Shown here piece after piece: positions 1 to 11,290 of a stretch of 64,000 nucleotides of DNA. The stretch is from Coptis chinensis (lineage: Eukaryota; Streptophyta; Magnoliopsida; Ranunculales; Ranunculaceae). Every line of letters starts with the position of its first letter. Positions within the stretch are counted from its first letter, which is position 1. A program made the translations under genes and the position numbers. Below the pieces are notes generated by a model that was given only the letters and a program-made list of their open reading frames with translations, ran no database searches and had not been told where the DNA came from. The stretch covers positions 77,037,501 through 77,101,500 of the forward strand of contig CM027384.1 in assembly GCA_015680905.1 (NCBI GenBank), read 5' to 3'.

Positions 1-126
1 TTCTGTGTTTCCCTGTTTGGAAAGTAGTTGAGATATTGTTGTACGAAGTGTTTATTCACTAAAATTGGATAAACCAGTTTAAAATACATTCATTTATTTA
101 TTTAAATTCTTGTGGAATTTTTGTAG

Positions 127-223
127 GTGTAAGCAGAATAATACTCCTGACTTTGCTGCTATACATAAACAACTACTTGGGCAGACAAGATACCCTGGCC
201 TCCCTAGGTTTCCCAACTGGTGA
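127..223 (+). CDS. Terminal exon of an unrecognised protein-coding gene (partial)
   Basis: A T-rich tract ending in an AG at 125-126 is followed by an open frame of 31 complete codons ending in TGA at 221-223. The C-terminus reads LLGQTRYPGLPRFPNW, a well-mixed composition with Pro, Arg and aromatic residues that looks like coding sequence and not chance. The upstream 126 bases are T-rich and look like intron. The rest of the gene lies left of the window, so the reading phase rests on composition alone. I do not recognise the family. The following several hundred bases look like 3' UTR or intergenic DNA. Confidence 0.55.
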
Positions 224-962
224 ATTGTGAGCTGTCAAGTATTTTCTGCTGTCAAGTACACGCTTTTAAGTAGCAAGTCAAGCTTTGGTATTGGTATAAT
301 GATATCAGCGAGTGCTGCGAGTGGTCTTACACTTCAGGTCTGCAGTATTTGTCCCTTGGTTATTATATGAAGAATTCCAGTGCTCTTTTGTTTGCAGTGT
401 TTGATACAATTTCAGCAGCAGCAAATTTGCACATAATTTTGAGAAAGAAGAGTTTTCAAATAGTTTGTAGAGTGGACATGACTGTGTGCAAATAATTTCA
501 CTGCACAGTAGTACTGCTTCTTGAACAAAGATTTTTACTTTAGTCTGCTATTACGTTCAGTGGTTCAGCACTTCAGCCTAGTTATTACTCCAACAAAGAA
601 GGAAAAGTAAAATGTCCAGCCAAGTTGCCTTTTTGGTTGTGTTATGTCATCTTTTCTTATGAAATAGGAACTGCAGAGTGCAGACCATAGTGTTATCTTA
701 TTTACAGTTCATTTTTATCTAACTAATTTTAAGGAGCATATATATAGGAAGAGTAACCTTATAAGACTTGAGAGCAAACTTCATTTTGTTTTGTCGGAGT
801 TAGATCCTTGAGTTAACGTGGAGAATTTAGTGGTTACTTTACCGTAATAGTTTTGGCTCAAGGGCTGTAAAAGCTATATATAAAGATGCCCTGTACTGTA
901 AGATCTTCATCAGAATGTTCGAATCTCTGTTAGTCTAGACAGGATCCATTTTCGATTGGCTT
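224..962 (+). other. 3' UTR and intergenic DNA
   Basis: AT-rich sequence after the stop at 223, with no open frame of interest. Part of it is probably the 3' UTR of the upstream gene. No clear polyadenylation site can be fixed by eye. Confidence 0.4.
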
Positions 963-970
963 GCTCTTAC

Positions 971-2249
971 TGGGGGTGTAAAACGGGCTGGCCCTCAAAC
1001 CATGAATCCGGTATGACTTAAGAGTCGGGCCGGGCCTCTCATGTAGTGAGGACCGGCCTATGAGGGTCAATGCTAAAATTGTGAAGCCCTAACCCTCACT
1101 TCATCCCTCTCTGTAAAGAATTGAGGACCGGGCTAGAGGACCGGGTTTGATTACGTACTCTCTTAAACTCTCTTTATTTACAGTATATTCTTGCTAAATT
1201 GATACGCGATAAATTAATTCTCGCGTTTAAATAATATATTTTTAAAATCTTGTATTTGGTTAATGTACTTAATTAATAATTTGGCTAAAATTTGTAAGAT
1301 AATAAAATTCAGAAGTTTCGTTCTTAGGTTTTATGTGCCGATGTATTCCCATGAATCAATAATAAATATATATGAGACCAAATATATGATATGGTATTGT
1401 AGGTTGTACAAGAACTTGTGTTTGATTAAAAACTTCATTACCATATACCAAGGATCATATTACATCACTCTGATTTATATTTTATTCTTGTTTATATATG
1501 GAGAAGTGACCCAGATTCATATCCCAACAATGGAACAATTTGTTATTTTGAACTAGATTTTTCATGTAACGTTTGAGGAATCTACACAAAGCACTAACTT
1601 ATGTAAAACATACTTTTCATTTTGCTATTTATACAATTACGCACTTTTTAACAAAATATAAATAAAATTACATAGAAAAGTTGTGAGGGCCTTAATGCGA
1701 GCCTTTGAGGGTCGGACTGAGAGCCGCCCTCATGCTTTCACATAGGGGTGTGCTTGGGTCGGGTTTGGGGCTAAATTGGCGACCAAACCAAACCAAACTA
1801 ATTTCCAACTAAACTAATACCCGAACCGAACTGACTGTGTTATGGTTTAACACTTTAACCAATATTAACCGACCCGAACCGACCAATTTTCACATATTTT
1901 TAAATTAAATTAATTAAATATATATTTTTTAATATATATTATATATGGCGGGTCGGTTCGGATTTGGTTTGAGACTAAACCGACGACCAAACTGACCTTA
2001 TCAGCTTTCACATACACTGAATCAAACCGAACCGAACTGGCTAATAAACATAACCGACCCAAAACCAATCAGTTCAGTTCGGTCGGGTTTCTCGATTTGG
2101 CCGGTTTTATGCACACCCCTACTTTCACATCTAGACCATTACCCTTCCCTCAAAACATAAGGGTTGGGCTCAAATAGCAATGGGGCTTAAATTTGAGGGC
2201 TTTTTTGGCCCATAGCGAGGCGGGGTCGAGGGCTTTTTTTACACCCCTA
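971..2249. mobile_element. Non-autonomous hAT-like element (outer member of a nested pair)
   Basis: The ends are short inverted repeats: TGGGGGTGTAAAA on the left and its near complement TTTTACACCCCTA on the right. They are flanked by a perfect 8-bp direct repeat GCTCTTAC at 963-970 and 2250-2257. An 8-bp duplication with a T(A/G)GGGGTGT terminus is typical of hAT elements. The length of 1279 bp includes a second element at 1743-2121; without that insert and one 8-bp TSD it was about 0.9 kb. Internal sequence is rich in short GGGCC/GGCCC motifs and has no transposase. Confidence 0.85.
1743..2121. mobile_element. hAT-like MITE nested in another hAT-like element
   Basis: Perfect 11-bp terminal inverted repeats TAGGGGTGTGC / GCACACCCCTA are flanked by the 8-bp direct repeat CTTTCACA at 1735-1742 and 2122-2129. 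The 379-bp body is built of short repeats of the type accgaaccgaac and their complements, so it can fold extensively. No coding capacity. It is younger than the surrounding element at 971-2249. Confidence 0.9.
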
Positions 2250-2257
2250 GCTCTTAC

Positions 2258-2970
2258 CATCTTAGTTAGTGTATAGTCCTATCTCCAAAATTTTGCGTTT
2301 AAGAATGATGGCGTCGACGACATTCACACAATCTGTTGTTACTTTCAATATTTCTCAAGCGAAATATTGGTGATCTTATGTGCCAACTTTTCAAGGGGTC
2401 AATATATCGGTATATCACAATACTTGGTTATTTGCAAGATCCTAACTTCCACGCGAACCACGAGTCCTTTGTAGCGTGCCCTCTTACTAAAACTAGATTG
2501 ATGCACGCACGTTGTGAGTTTTGCTTAAAGCATAGAAAGACAATATCGTCAATTGACTAAAACACAGGAGGTACAATAGTCAATACAATGACTTTGCTTA
2601 AAGCATATAAGGGCAATATTGTAAATCAATTAAAAAATAGGTATACAATAGTCAAACATGAACGAAGAGATTTAGAATTACATTAAAAAAATACTATTTT
2701 ACTATTGCAGGACTGTAGCTAAGGGTCACGATCTTTATAATAGTTTAGAAGTATAAGTAATGGAGAGCAAATTTGTGGACAGGTTTGGAAATCTTGTCCA
2801 CGGGACAACATGCTACCAGTGGTCCACATGTAAAACTGAACTTGCCAGAGAATCATAGAATTACCTTGTAACGAAAGTATGAAACTACCCAAACTCAAAA
2901 GAGTTTCCTCCCCAACAAATCGAGCCAAATATGGCAGTTCAACCTCAAACAGAACCTACCCCAATCTCCA
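2258..2970. other. Intergenic DNA, no gene seen
   Basis: No supported gene. Around 2520-2660 there are imperfect repeats containing caatagtcaa and ttgcttaaagcata. Short open frames here are not conserved-looking. Confidence 0.4.
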
Positions 2971-2978
2971 CTTGCTAC

Positions 2979-3668
2979 CCTTGTTAGCAATTCACCGAAT
3001 TATTCGCGAATCGAACTTTTGAAGGGAAAAACGTATAATACTTCCGAATGTTTGAAAAATTCGGAAAAATTCGTGATTTTTTACCTTGAAACGTATAATG
3101 CGGATTTTGGCGATTTTTTCAAAAATTCGGCTAAAAAAAAAAAGAATAATGAAAAATCGGTTACACTTTTGTTATTTTTTATGTACTTTATGTCCTCACT
3201 CTTACTTTAAGTCCCCGACTCTTACATTTTTAGTGATAAATTAATCCAAAGATTTATTTTTATACTTTTTTGGTAATATTTAAATTGTCATGTCATGATG
3301 TGTGTATTTTGAAATTTGAACGGTAATTTCAATCTAAGAACAAATAAATGAATGTACCAATGTGGACCATTCAATTGGTTTCAATGTTTTTGTAGCTAAA
3401 TTGTTTAGATATGTTTGTTATGTTGTAAAGAATATCAACTATTATTAATATTTACTAATATAATTTTACAAATTTTTGACTTCCGAATTTTTGCAACCAA
3501 ATGTTTAAAACGCATATTAATTAAACACCCCATAATTGCAGTATTACGAATTTTTGACCAAATATTTTTTGACTGAATATTTGACCGAACTATTTTTTTT
3601 GAATCACCGAATAATTCTCGAATTATTCCCATACCGAATTTTTGCCGTGTCCTGAATTGCTACCAAGG
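2979..3668. mobile_element. hAT-like MITE (family of the split element at 9362/14447)
   Basis: Terminal inverted repeats CCTTGTTAGCAATTC and its complement GAATTGCTACCAAGG differ at one position. They are flanked by an 8-bp duplication CTTGCTAC / CTTACTAC (7 of 8) at 2971-2978 and 3669-3676. The interior is AT-rich with recurring gaattattcg and gaatttttg motifs and carries no transposase. The same family is found as two separated halves near 9362 and 14447. Confidence 0.8.
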
Positions 3669-3979
3669 CTTACTACTTCAGCCACGTGAAGACATATATC
3701 ATGTTTACGGAGACATATGTCATGTTTACGGGATGATTGATCAGAGATTCATAGATGATCTACATAATTAAATTTAAAGGTGGGTTTAAAAGTTCAATTT
3801 TAAGCGGATTTAAGATTAGGCATATTTTAATGGAGCTTTTAGATTTGTTCAAATGGATCGATGAATTCTTCAAGTGGTTCAATCAAGTAATGAAACCAAA
3901 ACAGCTATACAAATACCAACGAATTGGAGCCGTTAGCGAGCGAAAAACATAACAAATGAATTTTCAATGAAGGAGCTTT

Positions 3980-4185
3980 GCTATTCAATGACCGCCCCGG
4001 AGAGTAGAGATGGAGTTGAGGTTTTCTTTCCTAAGGAAGAAGGGTACTTTCGGATTTTTACTTTTGTTTGTTTTCCAAAATAAAAAGAGAACGTGGCAGC
4101 TAGTAATTAACCATCGTCTCATTCTTCTTCTCTTAAAAAACAAATAGAAAAATTCCATCCCCTCCTCCACACGTCGACCCAAACC
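3980..4185 (+). promoter_or_regulatory. Upstream region of the SRC2-like gene with ABRE-type core
   Basis: The 200 bases before the ATG contain ACGTGGC at 4091-4097, which matches the core of ABA-responsive elements. A C/T-rich stretch and an A-rich leader (aaaaacaaatagaaaaa) precede the start codon. No strong TATA box is obvious. That this drives stress-responsive expression is inference from the motif and the gene family. Confidence 0.4.
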
Positions 4186-5151
4186 ATGTCCTCCTCATCT
4201 CGCTTCTCAACCCACCCACTCGATCTAGACATAACAATCATAACCGCAAAGCATCTCAAAAACGTCAATTGGCGTCACGGTGAACTCAAACCATACGTCA
4301 CTATTTCAATCGACCCAACTCGCCGCTTCACAACCAAACCCTCGGACGATATAAACACAAACCGTCCAATTTGGAACGAACGCTTTATCATTCCAATTAA
4401 TATTCCATTACACGATGCACTTCTCTCTCTCGAAATTTCACACTCCGAAATTTCACAAACCCCTTCGCTTAAACCGGTCGGCTCAGTTCAATTCCCACTC
4501 AAGGAACTCATTTCCAACTCGGACGAGTCGAACACGATTCGTGTACTTGAACTCCGGCGTCCATCTGGTCGTCCACAAGGAAAAATTAGGGTCAAGCTAG
4601 GTTTACGTGAACGTGAACGTCCCACACCTCCACCTCCTCAGCCAGATTACCACCCTACCCCTCCTAATTATTATAACCCTTCTACCCTTCCTCGAGATTA
4701 CCGAAATTACCCTTCTCCGTCTTCATACTCTCCTTACAGCCCACCATTTGCACCCGCGGCGGCCCCATCTTCGCCGTATTCGTATACAAATTATTCTGAT
4801 CCTAATTATGGGTATTATTCGTCTGGGTATTATTCGTCGCAGCAGCAATTACCACCAATGCCACCACGACCGTTATTTGATCAGGGGATGAGGAGTTATG
4901 ATGGGCATAGTGGACCGTCTGCACCGGTTGATTATTCGTCTACTTATGAGCAGAAGGCGAAAGGGAGTAAAATGGGAATGGGAGGTAAATTTGGTTCAGG
5001 TTTAGCAGTTGGAGCTGTTGCTGGAGCTTTAGGTGGACTTGCATTGGAGGAAGGATTGAAGTTTGAAGAAGGGAAGATTGCGGATAAGGTTGAAAATGAG
5101 TTGGATGGGAGGGATGAGTATAGTGATTATCGCCCTGCTGGTCATTATTGA
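4186..5151 (+). CDS. SRC2: SRC2-like C2-domain protein
   Basis: A complete 321-residue, single-exon gene. Residues about 12-135 form a C2 domain: LDLDITIITAKHLKN starts the fold, YVTISID is a core strand, and PIWNERFIIPI is the usual central C2 segment. Residues about 148-245 are a Pro/Tyr/Ser-rich linker (YYSSGYYSSQQQLPP). The C-terminus has a Gly/Ala hydrophobic segment (GSGLAVGAVAGALGGLALEE) and an acidic tail, the architecture of plant SRC2/BAP-like proteins. Family members bind membranes and respond to cold or pathogens. The usual loop-1 Asp of calcium-binding C2 domains is not evident (ELKPYV here), so calcium-independent membrane binding is possible. The ATG is the first in frame, preceded by an A-rich leader, and no breaks are visible. 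It lies between TE-rich flanks and looks functional. Confidence 0.9.
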   Translation: MSSSSRFSTHPLDLDITIITAKHLKNVNWRHGELKPYVTISIDPTRRFTTKPSDDINTNRPIWNERFIIPINIPLHDALLSLEISHSEISQTPSLKPVGSVQFPLKELISNSDESNTIRVLELRRPSGRPQGKIRVKLGLRERERPTPPPPQPDYHPTPPNYYNPSTLPRDYRNYPSPSSYSPYSPPFAPAAAPSSPYSYTNYSDPNYGYYSSGYYSSQQQLPPMPPRPLFDQGMRSYDGHSGPSAPVDYSSTYEQKAKGSKMGMGGKFGSGLAVGAVAGALGGLALEEGLKFEEGKIADKVENELDGRDEYSDYRPAGHY

Positions 5152-6001
5152 GAATGTGTTTGGAGTGTGACGTGAAGGTATGGTTAATTAATTACTGATA
5201 GTTTGATATGTGATATGGGCGGATGTATATATAATCACTGTTGCTTATTCCGTGTCTATGTTTATGCCACTTATGCTTATGTGAGACCATGTTTAATTGG
5301 ATAAGTTTCTTTTGAGTAATTTTAAGGGCTTTTGAATGAATCAGAATGATCTAATACTATTATGTTGTGTTTGGTGTAATTTTGTGATTTAGGGAAAAAA
5401 ATGTTTAAGACTCCTTGCTTGGGAGCCATTTGCCCATTCGAAATGTTTTCTTAGGTATATTGATAGTGGGTATAAAACAGTTGTAATTGTTCGGAGCATT
5501 CAGATTTAAATTTAAGGTTGGATTGATTTTCTCATTTATTGATAAACTTACAACAACATAGCTTAAGATAGAAGATAGAAAGTTGGCCAAGTTGCCAGCA
5601 TACCGGGATGTAACAACAGATAAAAAACAAACAATCACTAACCAAATAATACAAAATTGATTCTCATTGTTAGACCTTGTTTATGGATTAAATTACAGAG
5701 AGCAAGTTGATACTCACTTTTGCTACGGTATGCGTCAATATTGGGGAATGTTAGGAATTCCACAGTATATCTGTGAGGCTTGGCCCTAATGAGACTGTCT
5801 TTTTTATTTTGAGTACTCTTCTTGCAATCCTCAGACTAACAAACTTATGTTGGAGGCATAAAGCATATTACAAATCAATAGGGCAAATGGTTTAGTGTAG
5901 TGTGGCTATGAGGTGGTCAAATGATTTGGAAGTTGATTTTTTTGTCATTTTTGGAAACCAATTATTATTTTTAGGGGAGAGATTTGGGGATCTTGCAGAA
6001 G
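5152..6001. other. 3' flank of the SRC2-like gene, no other gene seen
   Basis: The first 200-300 bases after the TGA are T-rich and probably include the 3' UTR. The remainder has no supported gene; the open frame opposite 5405-5638 has no recognisable motif. Confidence 0.4.
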
Positions 6002-6009
6002 ATGTTGAC

Positions 6010-6612
6010 CTATGAATTACGGACACTGACACGCGACACAGATATGACACGACACGGATACGCGGACACGACATCATTCAAAAAAAGGACATGGACATGG
6101 ACACGTTAAAGAAAAATTATATATATATGGATACGTCATGAAATTTAACCTTCTCCACTAAGTTTAAATCAAAATATGAAAACTAGTTTTGAATGCCTAA
6201 CTTTAAAAGAGTAAACAACAACATATACGTCCAAAAATGCAAGCTGCTGCCAACGAAAGAAATAACAATTACAGAAGATTCATAACAAATATATATAAAA
6301 ACTTAAAAAGGACTTGGCAATCATCAAAAGTGTGCAGTTGTGCATTGCGCCTCCTTATTTCAAGAGTGAAATAAAACCCCTACCAAGTCATGTCTTCTTT
6401 TAAGTATTTTAATCACTTTTTAAAAATTTAGAGTAAATTGGAGAAGTGTCCCCAGCGTGTCCATGGAGTGGCGGAAATTCTATAACTTAATTAATAAATC
6501 CGACACTCCAAATCGAGTATCCGACACGTGTCGGAGGCGTATCGGGGAGTGTCGGTGTCGGATATGTGTCCAACACGAATACGTTGCCCTTCGAGGAGTC
6601 CGTGCTTCATAA
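6010..6612. mobile_element. hAT-like MITE rich in gacac/gtgtc repeats
   Basis: The ends CTATGAATTACGGAC and GTCCGTGCTTCATAA form imperfect inverted repeats (12 of 15). The 8-bp direct repeat ATGTTGAC flanks the element at 6002-6009 and 6613-6620. The subterminal regions hold many copies of GACACG/CGTGTC in opposite orientations, giving long foldback arms around an AT-rich centre. No coding sequence. Confidence 0.75.
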
Positions 6613-6620
6613 ATGTTGAC

Positions 6621-8309
6621 TATAGACTGAGGAGGATTTGACAGCAAAGTCTTGTTATGACGTTCTAAGTCAAACGACATACCTTGGATGTGCTTCAATT
6701 AATGATATCTGGTTAATTTTCCCATAAGGGGATATGGCAAACACAGTTTTTAGAGTTTTACATTGTTTTGTTGGGTGGCCTATCTAAAAAGGATTCACAT
6801 TGTTGCTCGTATTGAACAAAGTGGCATGGACATTCTTATTGTTTTGTCCTTTTCAAGAATGAGGATGTGGTATATGATGTATATGGTCATCATATACCAT
6901 CTCTCGTCCACTTTCTATAAGTGTTTGGGAGGTCTTCTTTATCTCATTAAATAGGCTTTGCTGCCAACTAGACAACATCAATGATGCTATCCTTGCACTA
7001 TTTTCTGAAGTGAAGTGGCTTGCAGAACTAGTTGAGCTATTTTTTGGGTTCTCTGGAAGGAAAAGAAAAGGAGAATATATGGGCTCAAGTAAAGGGAGTT
7101 TTAAAGGATTCTATATACCTGGTGTCAAAGAAGTTATGTTTGATTGGCCGGATGGAATTGAGCCTTCAGACGGTTGAATTTAAGATTTTGTGTGTATTTA
7201 CCATTTTGGAACTTGATGTAAATTGCCTTGGTGGTCTTGGGTGCTGTGTTTTTCTTAGCACCTTGTTAAGGAAGCATGAGGCGGAGAGTATATTCTCTCC
7301 ATTTCGTGATCTTGTATTGTTCCTGTAGTTTTGATTGCTTATATGAAATATGTTTTTCCAAAAGAAGAAATAAAAAGAAAAGAAAAGAAAAAGGGTACTG
7401 AACAAGAAAGGGTCATTCACATGTCGTGTTTCCTCTTCTAGAAGTCTGGATTAGGATGTCGTGTTTCCTCTTCTAGATAGATTTAGAGAAGGATATCTGA
7501 AAGCTTTTTACGATATTGGAGCTTTGACATGTGATGCTTTTTTAAGCAGGGCGACATGCCTAGCTTCTGTGACTAGCTTGCTTGTTCGATTGGTCGTTGG
7601 TGCCTTTGCTATGATCTAGTGAAATGGAGATTGTGGAAATAATCATTTTTTAAAGATAAAATATGGATTAGAACATTATCATGCAGTTTAACGATGTTTT
7701 TATGTTGTTAAGCTCTTTGTATTCTTAAATCTTTTTATTTTTGCTTTCCTTTCTTTCTCTAAGGTTAGTTCCTGACTCGTCATTGCAATTTCATTTCTAC
7801 CTTTTGCTTATGACTTTGGAGGCTGGAACGTTATTATGTGCATGTTTGTTGTATACTTTTCTTCATATATGTGTTGAACTTTTATATTTTTTGGAATCTA
7901 TAATACTTAAAATCTCTTCACTGACAAGTAGTTATATAAGCTAGCAAGCTGGGTTGTTCATGGCAGAATTATTTTAAAAAAGTCATATATTCCCCTCTCT
8001 CTCTCTCCACACACACACACACCACACACACACACATTCTGTGAATTGAACTCTGTCTCCCAAGTCCCAACACTACTCTTTAGTCTTCTTGGGTGGTTTG
8101 TGCTGGTCGAGAGTTGTGCTTGCCTCAATATTGTGGCAAGGCAGGTGCTTTCTAGTAATATTGCTTCCTTGGTGGAAAGAAATGAGGAAGTTACTCTTAA
8201 GGAATGAAAACCCTTCTGAGCTCTGACACTATTTCTCAGTCAATCCACAGGTAAAAAAGATGATTGTACACTTGCGAATATAAATGTATCTTTGTCTCCT
8301 ACTTTTGAG
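6621..8309. other. Intergenic DNA, no gene supported
   Basis: Several 60-100 codon open frames exist but none shows a known motif or splice-consistent structure. T-rich tracts could be introns of an unseen gene; I cannot show one. A microsatellite lies at 7994-8036, and a duplicated phrase gtcgtgtttcctcttctaga occurs at about 7424-7443 and 7458-7477. Confidence 0.35.
7994..8036. repeat. (CT)n-(CA)n compound microsatellite
   Basis: About seven CT units are followed directly by two runs of CA units interrupted by one extra C. Confidence 0.95.
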
Positions 8310-8317
8310 CAGGAGAT

Positions 8318-9027
8318 TAGGGCTGGTCATCAAGCTACTCAAGTTGAGTTTTAGGGTGCTCAAGCTCCGCCCGTGTTTCTCTCGATTCGAGTTCGAGTCG
8401 AGCTCAAATTTTCTTCAAGCTTTATTTCATGCTCAAGCTCGACTCGTTGAGTATTCAAGTAGCTCAACGAGTCTAGATTTCGATTTTTCTAGACTACTAA
8501 TTCGAATTCAATAATAGATTCCATAGTTTGATTCAACTTGTTTTGTGTATAGGCTCGATTTCAACCACAAGCTAGAGATAAGTGAGCTTAGATAGACACA
8601 TAATTTTACCTCAAGATCTAAATAACTTGCTAAACCCATTTAGCGAAATACTAAAATGCAACTATAATCCACAATAAACCACTATCTAATAACTATTACA
8701 AGGTGTAAACAATATGATTACAACAATATGTGTTTGAGTTCCTATAATCTAACACACTAACATAAACAATTATTCTAAATCCTAATTAAGTGTTAAAAGA
8801 ACTATATACAATGCGAGTGTCTCGAGTTCGAGCTTGAGTTCAAAAATGTGCTCAAAGAGGTCGGTAACTGATTTCTAAGAAGTGCCCTTCTCCGAACAAA
8901 AGTTGAAGTTCAGCACTCTTTCTTCTGTTAATGTATACTACCTCCCTTCGCCTTCGAGTTTGAGTTGAGCCCAGAATGAGCCTAGTGCGAGTTGCTCACG
9001 AGCTACTCAGCTTGATGACCAGCGCTA
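8318..9027. mobile_element. hAT-like non-autonomous element
   Basis: Inverted termini TAGGGCTGGTCATCAAGCT and AGCTTGATGACCAGCGCTA match at nearly every position. An imperfect 8-bp duplication CAGGAGAT / CATGAGAT flanks it at 8310-8317 and 9028-9035. Subterminal arms are rich in GAGCTCGA/TCGAGCT-type words that can pair across an AT-rich centre. No transposase sequence in 710 bp. Confidence 0.8.
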
Positions 9028-9035
9028 CATGAGAT

Positions 9036-9361
9036 TGAAGAATGATGAATGACTGGATAAATCTGACAAGGATTTGCAGCCTTCTTCAAGGGTTGTGGTA
9101 GCTTTTGGTGTTAGCAGGTGCAATAGACTCATTAGGGTTCAGCTCTAAAGTCTGAAGTGACATTATCTCAGACTGGAAGTCCCTGGCGATCAGGACTGTT
9201 TGCTATTAAAATGTATACTTGTTAGCTCAAGTTATTGCGCTTGCTGGATTAGAAGTGTGTGAATCTGGGTTGCTTCCAAGTAAATGACATGTTTTGTTTG
9301 ACAAGTGAATTTGGTCATTGAATGTTCAATTTTGAATGTCGAGGCTGCTATAACAAATGAG
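9036..9361. other. Intergenic DNA, no gene seen
   Basis: No motif, splice pattern or repeat recognised. Confidence 0.35.
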
Positions 9362-9490
9362 CGTTGTTAGCAATTCGCAGAATTATTTGCGAATTCGGAT
9401 TTTAACAGCCTAAATGTTGGTTCGGAATAGTTAGTGTATTTTTGAAGCAAGACGTTTAAAACACGAATTTTTTAAAAATTCGGTGCCAAA
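9362..9490. repeat. Left half of a hAT-like MITE
   Basis: CGTTGTTAGCAATTC at 9362-9376, followed by GCGAATTCGG-type words, matches the left end of the element at 2979-3668. The matching right end appears only at about 14260-14447. Flank before it is CAAATGAG. Confidence 0.65.
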
Positions 9491-9987
9491 ATACACCAAA
9501 ATTACCTTTTACTAAAAAAGAGAGGAAGAAGTGGAAACCAGAAAGTTAGTATGAACTAAGGTGGAAAACCTAAAAACCAGTTTGCATAACAAATTTGTTC
9601 ATCAGGTTTTGCGTTTCTCCAAATTCTTGAGTTTGTGTTTTTCTCTTCATTAGAAATTGTGAATCAAGAAACGGCATAGACGATGGATTGGAAACAAATG
9701 AACATGCTTTCATTACGAGGCCCTTCAATGTTTTGAGAAAAAACCACCTACAGGCAACAGATCAGCAAATTCTTGGTAAAGTTGGTAGTTGGTATACATT
9801 TTGGATAAGAGCATAAAGAAAATCGTCTCATTTCTTATCCGTAGGATGAGATTAGAAACTAGAAAGCTTGGTAAATTAAGGGTGATCTTGGACACCTATA
9901 AAAACACTCCCATACCCCATAACTAACATAAGTTTTTGTCATACCCCAATAACGGCCTAATCTAATGATATCTCCCAAATTAATTTG
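9491..9987. other. Non-coding stretch, no gene seen
   Basis: No coding evidence. It lies inside the interval between the two halves of the split hAT-like element. Confidence 0.35.
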
Positions 9988-9997
9988 GGGTATTTCC

Positions 9998-10160
9998 TAG
10001 GTTACATGGACACGCCATATTTTGAAAAAAAATCCATGTCGGATACGTATCCACGTGTCCGTGTTGGACACATATTGCATGTAATTTACCTCGAATTTTG
10101 ACATTTTGCAGTGTCCGAAAATTCGTATCCGTGTCCGATACGGCGTGTAAATGTAACCTA
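9998..10160. mobile_element. 163-bp MITE with 10-bp target duplication
   Basis: Inverted ends TAGGTTACATGGACACGCC and GGCGTGTAAATGTAACCTA are flanked by a perfect 10-bp direct repeat GGGTATTTCC at 9988-9997 and 10161-10170. A duplication of 9-11 bp suggests a Mutator-like mobiliser; hAT is less likely because 10 bp match. The interior is mostly palindromic, with ggatacg/cgtatcc words. Confidence 0.85.
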
Positions 10161-10339
10161 GGGTATTTCCAAATAAGAGCAGGGGCAAAATGATTAAAAA
10201 AAAAGAAAAAGAAAATAACGACGGGTGATTTTTTTTCCCTTTTTTCTTCTTCATCCCTCGCTTATCTTCTACAAAAAAGAAAAAGAAAAGAAAAGCAAAA
10301 AAGAAAAGAAAAAAAACACCCCTTTCGAGCCTTGCAAAC

Positions 10340-11035
10340 ACAGATTTAGTCCTAGCTTGTAGTCCCCTCTCTTTCGGACATTGTTCGTAGGTTGGTTATA
10401 AGCCCGGAGATCGAATCTGATTCTTCCCCTTTGAGAGGGATTCTTGTGCCAACCATGGAAAGAAGAACTCGGTTCCTCATCTTGTATCGGATTGGATCAA
10501 TAGTTTTGTGCTGATCTACGAATGACCCTTCTTTTTGATTTCTACTTCTTCAAGTCTCCATCATCCCGATCTATCTTTTCGGGCCTGTCAAAAGAAAACA
10601 GAACCTCTTCTAGTTCAAGGTTGGAATCCTCAAACCAATCAAAATATGATTTCTAGTTCACTATTCTTATGATAAGCAGTTATGTCTCATTCATGTGATG
10701 AGAATGAAAATGAGCAAATTGAACATCTACGGCAGATTATGTGTCCCAAATCACTTATACTTATGAAACTAAGTGGGCGGGGAAGGTATGACCCCTCTCC
10801 CATTGAACAAAGAAAGGGGATCCAGAGGCCATATGAACTTCTTCTATGTCGAATTCACTAAAAAAACATATGATAAATCGTCTTATACTAGACGAAATGA
10901 ACAGAGAACCCAGAAAACCTCAAAGGAAAAAGGGGCATAGAAGGGGTTACGCCATCACAAACAAAAGGGCTCTCTCCTGACAGAGTACAGAGTAGAACTG
11001 ATTGCACGTCGAATTCATCTTAAAATCAGCTGGAA
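10340..11035. other. Probable organelle-derived DNA (plastid-like insertion)
   Basis: Base composition changes from the AT-rich surroundings to a more balanced sequence with long non-repetitive stretches such as TTGTATCGGATTGGATCAAT and GAAGGGGTTACGCCATCAC. The style resembles non-coding spacer of a plant plastid genome, perhaps from the inverted repeat near rps12-trnV. This rests on recollection of such spacers, not on an alignment. No intact organelle gene is visible. The boundaries are approximate. Confidence 0.45.
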
Positions 11036-11290
11036 AAAAAGCTTCCACACTTGACTCCACCTTTCAGGAAATCTAGATCAATTCAAGTGAAGCATAATGC
11101 AGACTCGTGCGCCAGATGCTGAGATGCACCAGCATATATCATTGGGAAGTTCTTAGTAATTGGTTGCATACGTATGTCTTTATGAGCAATGCAAATGTTG
11201 ATTGCCTGTGATCTGTAGTTTAACTGCCATGTTGACATCCTACAACAGTGCACTGCTAAGTAGATTCTTCTGTGGAAAATATGATAAGCT
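11036..11290. other. Sequence preceding the 6PGDH copy
   Basis: No coding sequence recognised; a stop codon lies two codons before the first matching residue of the pseudogene. Confidence 0.35.

Noticed and set aside
4415-4891. ORFs overlapping the SRC2-like gene in other frames
   Set aside because: Shadows of the real frame; low complexity in the Pro/Tyr-rich part.
9997-10341. 114-residue minus-strand ORF
   Set aside because: Runs through a MITE and a poly-purine/pyrimidine stretch (Phe/Lys runs).
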